Assembly (NCBI GenBank): GCA_002839765.1
Contig: PGYR01000004.1
Coordinates: 1 to 45,054, forward strand
Length of the DNA: 45,054 bases
From: Ignavibacteriae bacterium HGW-Ignavibacteriae-4
GTDB lineage: Bacteria; Bacteroidota; Ignavibacteria; Kapaibacteriales; UBA2268
Direction of reading: 5' to 3'
In this document: piece after piece, positions 7,980-15,636 of the stretch
Layout of the letters: the number at the start of each line of letters is the position of its first letter
Numbering within the stretch: the stretch's first letter is position 1
Position numbers and translations under genes: made by a program
The notes under the pieces: generated by a model
The model's input: the letters and a program-made list of their open reading frames with translations, nothing else
What the model was told of the DNA's origin: nothing
Database searches by the model: none

Positions 7980-8801
7980 ATGAGCGTTAATAAAAAAATA
8001 AAAGAAAAAACAGTTACTACACTCAGATTACAAGAAATGAAAAATGCAGGTATTAAGATTTCCTGCCTTACCGCTTATGACGCTTTAACGGCGAATATAT
8101 TCGATGAAGCTGGTATAGATTTATTATTAGTGGGGGATTCACTAGGTAATGTTTTCCAAGGAGAAGAAACAACACTCCCTGTAACTCTGGAACAAACCAT
8201 TTATCATAGCAAAGCAGTTGTAAAAGGTGCAAAAAGAGCTCTGGTAGTATCAGATATGCCATTTATGACTTATCAAGTTTCTGCTAATGAAGCGTTCAGA
8301 AATGCTGGACGTTTGATGAAAGAGGCTGGTTGCTCGGCTGTCAAACTCGAAGGCGGCAAGAATGTTACAAAAGCTATTAAGAAGATGACAGAAGCCGGAA
8401 TCCCAGTCATGGGACATTTGGGGCTGACCCCTCAGAGTATTAACAAATTCGGCTCTTACAGAGCTAGAGGTAAAGACCCAGACGAGGCACAACACATAAT
8501 AGATGACGCACAAAGACTGCAAGATGCTGGTGCCTTTTCTGTTGTATTAGAGAAAATTCCTGCCGCATTGGGTAAGAAAATTACAGAAATGCTAGAAATA
8601 CCTACTATTGGTATAGGTGCAGGGCAATATTGCGATGGTCAGATTTTAGTCTATACAGATATGATGGGTTTGACCGTGGATTTCAATCCTAGATTCGTTC
8701 GTCAATATGCTGAGCTGAACAAAGTATATACCGAATCCGTAAAACAATATATAACTGATGTTCAAACAAATGATTTCCCAAATGAATCAGAATCTTATTA
8801 A
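7980..8801 (+). CDS. panB: 3-methyl-2-oxobutanoate hydroxymethyltransferase
   Basis: PanB makes ketopantoate from 2-oxoisovalerate and 5,10-methylenetetrahydrofolate, the first committed step to pantothenate and coenzyme A. The 273-residue protein shows the TIM-barrel signatures: 'LTAYDALTANIFDEAGID', the magnesium-binding 'VGDSLGNV', 'VSDMPFMTYQ', 'VKLEGGK', 'GHLGLTPQS' and 'PTIGIGAG'. The catalytic-glutamate block, usually LEC(V/I)P, reads LEKIP. The last 20 bases overlap the start of a downstream lipoprotein gene. No panC or panD is in the window. ATG 7980 is the first start after the divergent glgA promoter region and has no clear Shine-Dalgarno. Confidence 0.95.
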   Translation: MSVNKKIKEKTVTTLRLQEMKNAGIKISCLTAYDALTANIFDEAGIDLLLVGDSLGNVFQGEETTLPVTLEQTIYHSKAVVKGAKRALVVSDMPFMTYQVSANEAFRNAGRLMKEAGCSAVKLEGGKNVTKAIKKMTEAGIPVMGHLGLTPQSINKFGSYRARGKDPDEAQHIIDDAQRLQDAGAFSVVLEKIPAALGKKITEMLEIPTIGIGAGQYCDGQILVYTDMMGLTVDFNPRFVRQYAELNKVYTESVKQYITDVQTNDFPNESESY

Positions 8802-9198
8802 GTACATACTCGCAATAGCGATTATTTGCTCTTTTGCTATTATTAGTGCTTGTTCTAATACTGTACAGAGTTCTAGTGATTTGCGTTTCCCCGAGGAAGG
8901 GGGAGATGAAGTGAGCTTTTACAAACACGTAAAACCCTTTATGCAATATACTTGTGCTACTGCTGCTTGCCACGATGGATACTCTCAAGCAGGTGGTATA
9001 ACCTTAACTGAATACTACACTTATTTCCAATCATCTAGTATCGGCTTGATAGTTCGAGAAAATCCAGATGCTTCTAGACTAAATCAGATAATAGAAGGCA
9101 AAAATATACACCTTTTCAATTACAATCGCGAATTACCTACAAAAAATCAGCAGGAAGGCATGCGCCGCTGGGTACTCAATGGTGCGCCGAATAATTAG
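8782..9198 (+). CDS. Lipoprotein with a single CX4CH heme-type motif
   Basis: The start is placed at ATG 8782, since it gives a compact lipoprotein signal ending in ISAC (lipid-bearing Cys24); the frame is open back to 8758. The 138-residue product has 'VKPFMQYTCATAACHDG', a CX4CH arrangement (C58, C63, H64), then 'GGITLTEY' and 'ENPDASRLNQIIEG'. This layout resembles the mono-heme cytochrome-like domain of many FCB and planctomycete secreted proteins (TCAxxGCHxG). Heme attachment is plausible but CX4CH is not the classical CXXCH site, so it is not certain. It overlaps panB by 20 bases in another frame. Function is unknown. Confidence 0.65.
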   Translation: MNQNLIKYILAIAIICSFAIISACSNTVQSSSDLRFPEEGGDEVSFYKHVKPFMQYTCATAACHDGYSQAGGITLTEYYTYFQSSSIGLIVRENPDASRLNQIIEGKNIHLFNYNRELPTKNQQEGMRRWVLNGAPNN

Positions 9199-9206
9199 GA
9201 TAGAAT

Positions 9207-9269
9207 CTTATCTGTCACATCTAGGACTGAAAGAACCCACTTACTCATGCTTTCAGCTTGGCAGATAAG
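9207..9269 (+). other. Nested inverted repeats (structured intergenic element)
   Basis: CTTATCTG (9207-9214) pairs with CAGATAAG (9262-9269), and inside it CTGAAAG (9227-9233) pairs with CTTTCAG (9250-9256). Together they form a two-storey hairpin with asymmetric internal loops and a 16-base apical loop. It is not followed by a T-run, so it is not a simple terminator. It lies 124 bases before the ABC operon and just after the CX4CH lipoprotein gene. It could be a leader RNA element, a processed RNA or a protein site. I do not recognise a known riboswitch. Confidence 0.5.
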
Positions 9270-9393
9270 CCAAAGGAATGAGAGTTCAAAATGAATAATA
9301 ATTACACTGAATTAAATTTGCCAAATCATACTACTCCACGAAAATTTATATTCATTCGTTATTAGCTGAAACCAATTAATAATACAATTAGAT

Positions 9394-10305
9394 TTGAAAA
9401 AAGAAGTTTTCTTAGAATTTGACCACGTTTCCAAACAGTATAAGGACTTTCTAGCTGTTAACGACTTATCATTCAAAGTGTATGAAGGCGATATATTCGG
9501 CTTCTTAGGCCCCAATGGAGCGGGTAAAAGCACATCAATCCGAATGACTCTTTCATTAATCAAACCTACTTCTGGTAATATCACACTACTCGGAAAAAAC
9601 ATAGTAAACGAGAGAGAAGAGACTCTGGCGCAAGTAGGGGCATTGATTGAGAAACCAGATTTCTACCCTTATCTAACGGCTCAGAAGAACTTAGAGATAC
9701 TTGGTAAAATATCTGGTGTCGGTAATTTAACAGCAAAAATTGATGAAGTTCTAGAGCTAGTAGGACTAACTGAAAGAAGAGAAAGTAAAGTCAAAACTTA
9801 CTCGCAAGGAATGAAGCAACGATTAGGTATTGCACAAACACTACTTCACGACCCTAAGCTAATAATACTAGATGAGCCAGCTAATGGACTTGATCCACAA
9901 GGTCAGGTTGATATGCGTGAGCTAATAGTCCGAATCAATAAAGAACGTGGGATAACAGTTATCATATCTAGTCACATTCTCAACGAAGTGGAACAAATTT
10001 GCAATCGAATGGTAATCATCAACAAAGGTAAATCGATGGTCGAGGGCAATGTGTCTGAGCTACTTACTGGCAGTAGGATGAAGGTAAGCTATGTAACCGA
10101 TGACAATCAACGAACACTTGAGTTACTTGCTAACTCTGATTTCAAACAGTTCGTAACCGGCATAGAAAAAGAAAAGCTAACTCTGCTAATAGAACACGAG
10201 AACATCCCCGAACTGAACAATTTTCTTTCTAACGAAGGAGTGAAAGTATATTCAATAGAACCGATTCGGTCACTAGAAGAATACTTCATTAGTATGACAA
10301 AATGA
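9394..10305 (+). CDS. ABC transporter ATP-binding protein (ABC-2 type exporter)
   Basis: The ATPase has 303 residues with Walker A GPNGAGKST (about 40-48), signature YSQGMKQRLGIAQ, Walker B LIILDEPANGLDP and the H-loop histidine in 'IISSHIL'. The extra C-terminal 80 residues after the ATPase core are normal for exporter-type (CcmA/DrrA-like) subunits. The start is TTG 9394: an in-frame stop lies at 9367 and there is no ATG between it and the conserved 'FLEFDHVSKQYKDFLAVN'. It overlaps the permease gene by ATGA, so the two are translated together. The substrate cannot be read from sequence. Confidence 0.92.
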   Translation: MKKEVFLEFDHVSKQYKDFLAVNDLSFKVYEGDIFGFLGPNGAGKSTSIRMTLSLIKPTSGNITLLGKNIVNEREETLAQVGALIEKPDFYPYLTAQKNLEILGKISGVGNLTAKIDEVLELVGLTERRESKVKTYSQGMKQRLGIAQTLLHDPKLIILDEPANGLDPQGQVDMRELIVRINKERGITVIISSHILNEVEQICNRMVIINKGKSMVEGNVSELLTGSRMKVSYVTDDNQRTLELLANSDFKQFVTGIEKEKLTLLIEHENIPELNNFLSNEGVKVYSIEPIRSLEEYFISMTK

Positions 10306-11138
10306 TAAAACTAATACAAATAGAATTATATAAAATATTCCGAAAGCCAAGAACTTACATAGGTTTTGGAGCAATCGCATTTATAGTGATTGTTGTTAAT
10401 CTCGGCTTCCTTTTCGAAGGAGAACAGTTACTTGGTTTCCTTTTAGATAGCTTAAAAGATAAATTCTTACTCAGTGGGAATTTGATTAATGCTTACACTA
10501 TGACATTCGTTATACTCAATAGTTTATGGATTCATTTGCCTATACTTATTTCCATAACTGCAGGTGATATGATTTCTGGTGAAGCAAACAATGGAACATT
10601 CCGATTATTACTAACTAGACCTATTAGCAGAAGTAAACTGTTAGCGGCAAAGTTCTTCTCGGCTTGGATCTATACAGTATTGCTATTGCTATTTATGATA
10701 TCACTTAGTTTGATAATAGGGTACTTGATGTTTGGCGTAGGTGACCTAATTGTCATAAAAAGTACTATAAGTATCCTCTCTTCCGATGACACTCTTTGGA
10801 GATTTGGATATGCTACATTGTACGGCATACTGTCTATGACTACCGTAACATCTCTATCATTTTTACTTTCGTCATTATCCGAAAATTCGATTGGACCTAT
10901 TGTAGGTACTTTCGCTATTATAGTTGGTTTGACTATAGTCAGTACACTGGGGTATGCTTTGATTGGCCCAGCTATTCCGTATCTATTCACAACTTATTTG
11001 CCATCGTGGGATTTGTTTTTCACTATGGAGTTTGATGTAGCCAAACTAACACACGCTATATACGTCAACCTAGCTTATACTATAGCGTTCATAACATTCA
11101 CTTTCTATTACTTCAAAAATAAAGATATACTCAGCTAA
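10302..11138 (+). CDS. ABC-2 type permease
   Basis: The protein has 278 residues and about six hydrophobic segments: near 20-38, 66-85, 113-138, 168-187, 197-222 and 250-268. The segment 'DMISGEANNGTFRLLLTRPISRSKLLAAKF' carries the coupling-helix pattern of ABC-2 permeases (GE...GT...LLt.PisR..ll.aK). It pairs with the preceding ATPase. The start overlaps the ATPase stop (ATGA) and its stop overlaps the next start (TAATG), so all three genes form one tightly coupled operon. The substrate is unknown. Confidence 0.9.
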   Translation: MIKLIQIELYKIFRKPRTYIGFGAIAFIVIVVNLGFLFEGEQLLGFLLDSLKDKFLLSGNLINAYTMTFVILNSLWIHLPILISITAGDMISGEANNGTFRLLLTRPISRSKLLAAKFFSAWIYTVLLLLFMISLSLIIGYLMFGVGDLIVIKSTISILSSDDTLWRFGYATLYGILSMTTVTSLSFLLSSLSENSIGPIVGTFAIIVGLTIVSTLGYALIGPAIPYLFTTYLPSWDLFFTMEFDVAKLTHAIYVNLAYTIAFITFTFYYFKNKDILS

Positions 11139-11791
11139 TGAAAACTCTTAGAATAATAATATTACTTGCTATTTTTACTTTAACTGCAAAGGCACAAGAC
11201 GCAGAGCCAATACTCAATAAACTAGTAACCAAACTAGAAAAGGTAAAGCCATATACTGTTGATTTGAAAATCAATATAGACGTGGAATTTCTGAAAATAA
11301 AGGAAAGAAAAGCGAAGCTAGTTTATAATGGTCCCGATGATATAGATATCAATTCAGATGATTTTATGTTGATGCCGAAAAATGGTGCTCAGATGGAGTA
11401 TCTAAGTATAATCAAGAACAGATCAGCCGCAATATACGAAGGAACTGAAAAAGATAGTAAAGGCAACACTCTGACTAAAATCAAGATAATACCTGGTAAA
11501 AATAAAGATGGTGTTATACTAGCAAATATGGTAATCAACGAGAAGACGAACAGACTAGTAAAGATGAAAGCATTCACTGAGTCTAATGGCTCTTTCATCA
11601 GTGAATTCGAATATGGTAATAACCTATATGACATGCCTAGTAAAGTATTACTCGAATTCGACATGAAAAATTTCCAAATTCCAGCCCACCTAAGCGGTGA
11701 TATAGACGCCGTTGGCAAGAAAGATGCGACAAAAAAAGAGACAACTACTGGAAAAGTTGTGATTACCTATACCGGTTACAAGAAGAAGTAA
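11138..11791 (+). CDS. Secreted LolA-like protein at end of ABC operon
   Basis: This 217-residue protein has a signal peptide (hydrophobic 6-17, cleavage near 'AKAQ'). The body is rich in beta strands, beginning 'EPILNKLVTKLEKVKPYTVDLKINIDVEF' and passing 'MVINEKTNRLVKMKAFTESNG'. An N-terminal helix followed by a curved sheet with '...V.....tg.l.k.....g' strands recalls LolA-type lipoprotein carriers and related periplasmic sheet proteins. The similarity is one of pattern only. TAATG coupling to the ABC-2 permease suggests a periplasmic partner of the exporter or a protein made with it. The tail is lysine-rich (GYKKK). Confidence 0.55.
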   Translation: MKTLRIIILLAIFTLTAKAQDAEPILNKLVTKLEKVKPYTVDLKINIDVEFLKIKERKAKLVYNGPDDIDINSDDFMLMPKNGAQMEYLSIIKNRSAAIYEGTEKDSKGNTLTKIKIIPGKNKDGVILANMVINEKTNRLVKMKAFTESNGSFISEFEYGNNLYDMPSKVLLEFDMKNFQIPAHLSGDIDAVGKKDATKKETTTGKVVITYTGYKKK

Positions 11792-11860
11792 ACATTCATT
11801 ATTATACTCAATCTAACCGAGTCACATATTAAAAGAATCTATCAATTTAAACAAAAAAAA

Positions 11861-11889
11861 ATCCCAGCTTTCACAAGTTGGGATTCTTT
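11861..11889. terminator. Bidirectional rho-independent terminator
   Basis: ATCCCAGCTT (11861-11870) pairs with AAGTTGGGAT (11875-11884) as a 10-bp stem with one G-T pair and a 4-base loop. The stem is preceded by a run of nine A and followed by TCTTTTT, so it can terminate both the ABC operon and the convergent redoxin operon. Confidence 0.88.
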
Positions 11890-11913
11890 TTATATCTGTC
11901 TTTTCTAGCTAAC

Positions 11914-12528
11914 TTACTTATTAGCGTATTTGATACCGCAACCGTAAGGCTTAGATGATTTTACTTCTACAGTCTTACCATTCATAGCTGAGTTTAGAGC
12001 TTGCATAACATAATTGTCAGCTTTGTCTATATCCGATTTATCAGTGCTAGGGATATTGTCTATCGCACCTAGATATATAACTTCTTGACTTGGATTTATA
12101 ATAACCATGTCTGGTGTTACTTTAGCATTATACAATTTCCCAACTTCGCCGCTTTCATCTATTAGATAAGCTGTTTCAGCAGTTTTAAAATCTTTCTTTT
12201 TCTTATCTAGTTCAGCTGTAGTGAAGTTTCCTTGTTTGCCTTTTGCTGAAGAACAGATTGACAACCAAATAACACCTTTCTTAGTAAACTCACGTTGTAG
12301 ATTTTGCATATTCTCTGATTCGTAGTGTTTTTTTACAAATGGGCAATCAAAATTAACCCACTCTAATACAACATACTTACCAGCAAAGTCAGAAATCTTA
12401 TGTTCTACACCTTTTGTATCCTTTAGGGTGAATTCTGGAGCTTTGCTCCCAACTTTTGCTGTCTCACTAGCGAACATTGCCGTAGTTGCAAATAACATCA
12501 ATGCTATTACTATTGATAATTTTCTCAT
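11914..12528 (-). CDS. Periplasmic redoxin (AhpC/TSA-like) with DCPFVKKHY motif
   Basis: The protein has 204 residues with a signal peptide (about 1-20). A thioredoxin-fold domain starts 'GSKAPEFTLKDTKGVEHKI'. The active-site position reads DCPFVKKHY (Cys62), so there is one cysteine where thioredoxins have CXXC. Other cysteines are C92 ('SICSS') and C197 ('YGCGIKY') near the C-terminus. 'KVTPDMVIINP' gives the cis-proline. The DCPFVKKHY form marks a family of secreted redoxins whose partner is generally unknown; a peroxiredoxin-like or metal-trafficking role is possible. It lies 10 bases downstream of the DsbD-alpha-like gene on the same strand, so the two probably act together in thiol redox chemistry. 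Confidence 0.8.
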   Translation of the reverse strand: MRKLSIVIALMLFATTAMFASETAKVGSKAPEFTLKDTKGVEHKISDFAGKYVVLEWVNFDCPFVKKHYESENMQNLQREFTKKGVIWLSICSSAKGKQGNFTTAELDKKKKDFKTAETAYLIDESGEVGKLYNAKVTPDMVIINPSQEVIYLGAIDNIPSTDKSDIDKADNYVMQALNSAMNGKTVEVKSSKPYGCGIKYANK

Positions 12529-12538
12529 ATCTTATCCT

Positions 12539-13357
12539 TTATTTATTATTAATTATTGTTTCGTACGATTTTGACGAGCCATTCTTATCTTTGTACAATA
12601 CCAACAACTCTAATTCAGCTGGCATCTCGTCTAGATAGGGACTCAATTTGAATTCTGCAATTGCTGAATTCTTTTTATTTTCTATTTTTGTTTTTACTGT
12701 ATTATCAGTTATTCCGTCTGATATAATATACAAATCTTCAACTTCTGCTACGTCATTCGGAAATTCTAATAACCTAACTTCTAACTTCTCTTTTCCTGAT
12801 TTGAAATTCGATTTTACAGACTTGAATGTACTTGGTGCGGTAGCTAATAAGTTTTGTATCAGCTTACTTTCAGCACTTTTCTCAAACATCTCATCAACTG
12901 CAATTTTTATACTTACATTATCATTCTGAGGTATGCACTTCTCTTTGCAAACTAGCCAACTAACTTCTGCCTTTATATCAATAGATTTTAGCTCTACTGA
13001 TCTAATAGTCTTGAATTTTTGGATTAGATATACATCATGTTCGAAACCATAGTTAACCATACCCGACCACTCTATTTTCTCGGGAACTTGCCAAATCAAA
13101 CTTCCAACTTTTTCTACGCCTTTCGGTAGAGTCCATTTTACCTCAGTCGGTAAGCCCGAATCACCAGGGTTCTTCCAGTATATATGCCACTCATCAGCTA
13201 CATTGAGCTTAATAGCAATGTAGAAATCGCTACCAATTTGTATTTGTTTTACGTTTGAATAAATACTTACATCAACTAGTTCGTCTAAATTTTCTGCACT
13301 TAAAGTGTGACAAAACGCTAACATAACAGTTATTACAATTATAGATAACTTTTTCAT
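12539..13357 (-). CDS. Secreted DsbD alpha-domain-like protein (no transmembrane domain)
   Basis: The protein has 272 residues with a signal peptide (about 1-21). It contains the DsbD N-terminal domain signatures 'EWHIYWKNPGDSGLPTEVKW', 'NYGFEHDVYLIQKF' and 'AEVSWLVCKEKCIPQ'. The two cysteines (C137, C141) sit where DsbD-alpha has its redox or structural pair. Full DsbD has a following eight-helix membrane domain and a thioredoxin domain; here the protein ends after the alpha-like domain and about 120 further residues. A separate redoxin follows 10 bases downstream, so the pair resembles a split system. The membrane electron-supply part is not in the window. ATG 13357 is the only sensible start before the signal peptide. 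Confidence 0.75.
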   Translation of the reverse strand: MKKLSIIVITVMLAFCHTLSAENLDELVDVSIYSNVKQIQIGSDFYIAIKLNVADEWHIYWKNPGDSGLPTEVKWTLPKGVEKVGSLIWQVPEKIEWSGMVNYGFEHDVYLIQKFKTIRSVELKSIDIKAEVSWLVCKEKCIPQNDNVSIKIAVDEMFEKSAESKLIQNLLATAPSTFKSVKSNFKSGKEKLEVRLLEFPNDVAEVEDLYIISDGITDNTVKTKIENKKNSAIAEFKLSPYLDEMPAELELLVLYKDKNGSSKSYETIINNK

Positions 13358-13430
13358 TTTTTATTTTTTCCTATTTTTAAAACTAATACGTATTTTATTC
13401 AATAAAATTTCAAAATTCACAGAGGTATAT

Positions 13431-14846
13431 ATGAGAAAAGCAATTTCTACGACTTTATTAGGTATGATTGCATCAATCTTTCTACTTTTTAGTTGGAGTA
13501 GTGAGTCTAGAGCACAAGAATACAATTACCGTGATGCAGCTACTGGACTAAACACTATCTGGGAAATAATCTGGGGGCCCGATGATTACCTATGGGTAAC
13601 GGAAAGACAAGGAAGAGTACAGAGAATTAACCCCGAAACTGGCGAAATGCAACAAGTTCTTGATATAACGAGTGACGTTATAACTGGTTCAGAGCGAGGT
13701 TTAATGGGTATGGCACTTTCACCAACTTTCAGTGACGACGGTTTTGTTTATCTTTCTTATACTTACCAATCTGGTGGAACTATTGTCAAAATCGTCAGAT
13801 ATAGATATAATGGTACAGAGCTAATAGAGCCAACTACACTATTAGATAATATACAAGGTGCAAGTAATCATGACGGTTGCCGGCTAGCATTTGGTCCTGA
13901 TGGTATGCTTTATATAACTACAGGTGATGCCCAAAATACTAGCTTAGCCCAGAACTTAACTAGTCTAAATGGGAAAGTCTTACGAATAAACCCAGATGGA
14001 AGTATTCCCGACGATAATCCATATTACGGAAATAAATCACTTAAAAATGAGATTTGGAGTAATGGTCATCGCAATCCTCAAGGACTAGTATTTCATAATG
14101 GAATATTATACTCTTCGGAACACGGCCCAAATACTAATGACGAGTTGAATATAATAGAAAAAGAGAGAAATTATGGTTGGCCCGATGTAGAGGGAATGTG
14201 TAATGACCCAATAGAAATAGAATATTGTGAATCTCATAATATAAAAGAACCCTTAGCAATTTATTACCAGAGCTCGACATTAGCAGTTGCCGGTATTGCA
14301 TTCTACGATATATCAGGTGATGCTCAATTTAAAATGCCAGAAATTCAGAATAGTATATTGATGACTACTCTTCGTACTGGTATCCTAATGCAAATAAAAC
14401 TAAGTGAAGATGGAATGGAAGTATTAGAAGAAAAGAATATCGTAAATAATACTTATGGCAGACTCAGAGCAGTTTGTGTGTCACCAGATGGTAGGGTATT
14501 CTTTGGTACTAGCAATAGAGACGGAAGGGGGCAACCAGGATTCCCTGATAATGACAAAATAGTAGAAATCACTCCCGTGAAGACAAATGTAGAGAGTAAA
14601 GATAAAGGTAGCTCATTCGAAGTGTTTCCAAATCCTAGCTATGGCCATTTGAATATAAAATCTACTAGTAACTCAGTCTCTCGGGTGAGTATATTTGATA
14701 TGCTCGGCAACAAAATGACCGAAATAGCGTTAGACCCATATAGTAATCACTATTTACAAACTAGTGATATAGTAAGTGGAAATTATCACCTACGAATTGA
14801 ATCAAACGGACAAATTGAAAACAAAATTGTAAATATCATTCATTAA
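13431..14846 (+). CDS. T9SS-exported glucose/sorbosone dehydrogenase-like beta-propeller
   Basis: The protein has 471 residues: signal peptide (about 1-29), a six-bladed GSDH/soluble glucose dehydrogenase-type propeller (about 35-385), then a T9SS sorting domain. Propeller motifs include 'WVTERQGRVQRINPETG', 'RGLMGMALSPTF', 'NHDGCRLAFGPDGMLYITTGD' (His147, equivalent to the proposed base), 'IWSNGHRNPQGL', 'SSEHGPNTNDELNII' and 'NYGWPDVEG'. The tail 'FEVFPNPSYGHLNIKS' with 'VSGNYHLRIES' is the sorting signal. PQQ-dependent sugar oxidation is the family's usual role; the true substrate is unknown. A Shine-Dalgarno AGAGG lies before ATG 13431. Confidence 0.88.
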   Translation: MRKAISTTLLGMIASIFLLFSWSSESRAQEYNYRDAATGLNTIWEIIWGPDDYLWVTERQGRVQRINPETGEMQQVLDITSDVITGSERGLMGMALSPTFSDDGFVYLSYTYQSGGTIVKIVRYRYNGTELIEPTTLLDNIQGASNHDGCRLAFGPDGMLYITTGDAQNTSLAQNLTSLNGKVLRINPDGSIPDDNPYYGNKSLKNEIWSNGHRNPQGLVFHNGILYSSEHGPNTNDELNIIEKERNYGWPDVEGMCNDPIEIEYCESHNIKEPLAIYYQSSTLAVAGIAFYDISGDAQFKMPEIQNSILMTTLRTGILMQIKLSEDGMEVLEEKNIVNNTYGRLRAVCVSPDGRVFFGTSNRDGRGQPGFPDNDKIVEITPVKTNVESKDKGSSFEVFPNPSYGHLNIKSTSNSVSRVSIFDMLGNKMTEIALDPYSNHYLQTSDIVSGNYHLRIESNGQIENKIVNIIH

Positions 14847-14900
14847 TATTAAATAATTTATTAAATTTACTAAAATTAATTTTACTATCTGGAGAAAAAC

Positions 14901-15461
14901 ATGGAATTGAAGTACAGACTATTAGACCACCCATTCTACCAATCTTGGACAGAAGGTACTGTTACTAAAGAGCAACTGGCTAAATATCACAAATCTTATG
15001 CTGAGTTCATAGAGCTAATGCCACAATACTGGCACAAAATAAACAAAGCATTCAACCAAAACACAGCAGAAGCTGCGGAAATAGTGCAAGACGAAATGTC
15101 ACATATTCCACTTTGGGCAGATTGGTCGCACAAATTGCCTGCAACTAAAGATTTTCCTCGTATGAGTGAACTAATCGACTCGATGAATAAAATGACTCCT
15201 AGTGAGCTATTGGGTGCTGTACAAGCATTTGAAACTCAACAACCAGAAGTTGCTGAAACTAAGAAAGCTGGTCTTTTGAAGTTTTACGGTTTCGAAGAAA
15301 ATGAAACTAAATATTTCGATGAGCACATGGAAGAAGAAGAGCATATCCAATATGGAAATGTGCTAAGAGAGAAATTTGCGAACGAAGATGAATACAAAGC
15401 TGGATTCGACAAAGGTGCAGAGCTATTCTACAATGGCTTGAATCTATTTGTTACTTGCTAA
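14901..15461 (+). CDS. TenA/CADD-like heme-oxygenase-fold protein
   Basis: The 186-residue all-helical protein begins 'LDHPFYQSWTEGTVTKEQLAKY', the opening of PqqC/TenA/CADD-type proteins. Possible diiron ligands are Glu65 and His68 in DEMSHIPLW, Glu111 in FETQQPEVAE (compare YESQVPE in CADD) and H142/E145/H148 in 'FDEHMEEEEH'. The last helix has His-x5-His, one residue shorter than the H-x3-D-x2-H seen in CADD. Relatives include CADD, which makes p-aminobenzoate for folate, heme-oxygenase-like diiron oxidases, and TenA thiaminases. The exact role here is not settled. GGAG seven bases before ATG marks the start. It is the last plus-strand gene before two terminators. Confidence 0.72.
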   Translation: MELKYRLLDHPFYQSWTEGTVTKEQLAKYHKSYAEFIELMPQYWHKINKAFNQNTAEAAEIVQDEMSHIPLWADWSHKLPATKDFPRMSELIDSMNKMTPSELLGAVQAFETQQPEVAETKKAGLLKFYGFEENETKYFDEHMEEEEHIQYGNVLREKFANEDEYKAGFDKGAELFYNGLNLFVTC

Positions 15462-15487
15462 GTAAATCTAAGTAGAGAGATGAAAGT

Positions 15488-15520
15488 AAAAGCTGGCTAT
15501 AATTAGTCAGCTTTTTTTTT
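15488..15520 (+). terminator. Rho-independent terminator after TenA/CADD-like gene
   Basis: AAAAGCTGGCT (15488-15498) pairs with AGTCAGCTTTT (15505-15515) around ATAATT, with one G-T pair, followed by an uninterrupted run of T to 15520. Confidence 0.9.
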
Positions 15521-15559
15521 GCTTATTGCCCGTCTCGTCATCTGAATCACAGATTATCA

Positions 15560-15593
15560 AACTGGTCGCAATTTGCGACCAGTTAGCTTTTTT
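15560..15593 (+). terminator. Second hairpin with T-run, perfect 12-bp inverted repeat
   Basis: AACTGGTCGCAA (15560-15571) and TTGCGACCAGTT (15573-15584) are exact reverse complements around one base, so the folded stem is about ten pairs. AGCTTTTTTT follows on the plus strand only, so it terminates plus-strand transcription a second time, 45 bases before the end of the convergent kynA gene. On the minus strand no T-run follows the hairpin. Confidence 0.8.
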
Positions 15594-15636
15594 TCATTTT
15601 AACTTATGTAGTGTCGATAGACGATTAACGCACAAA

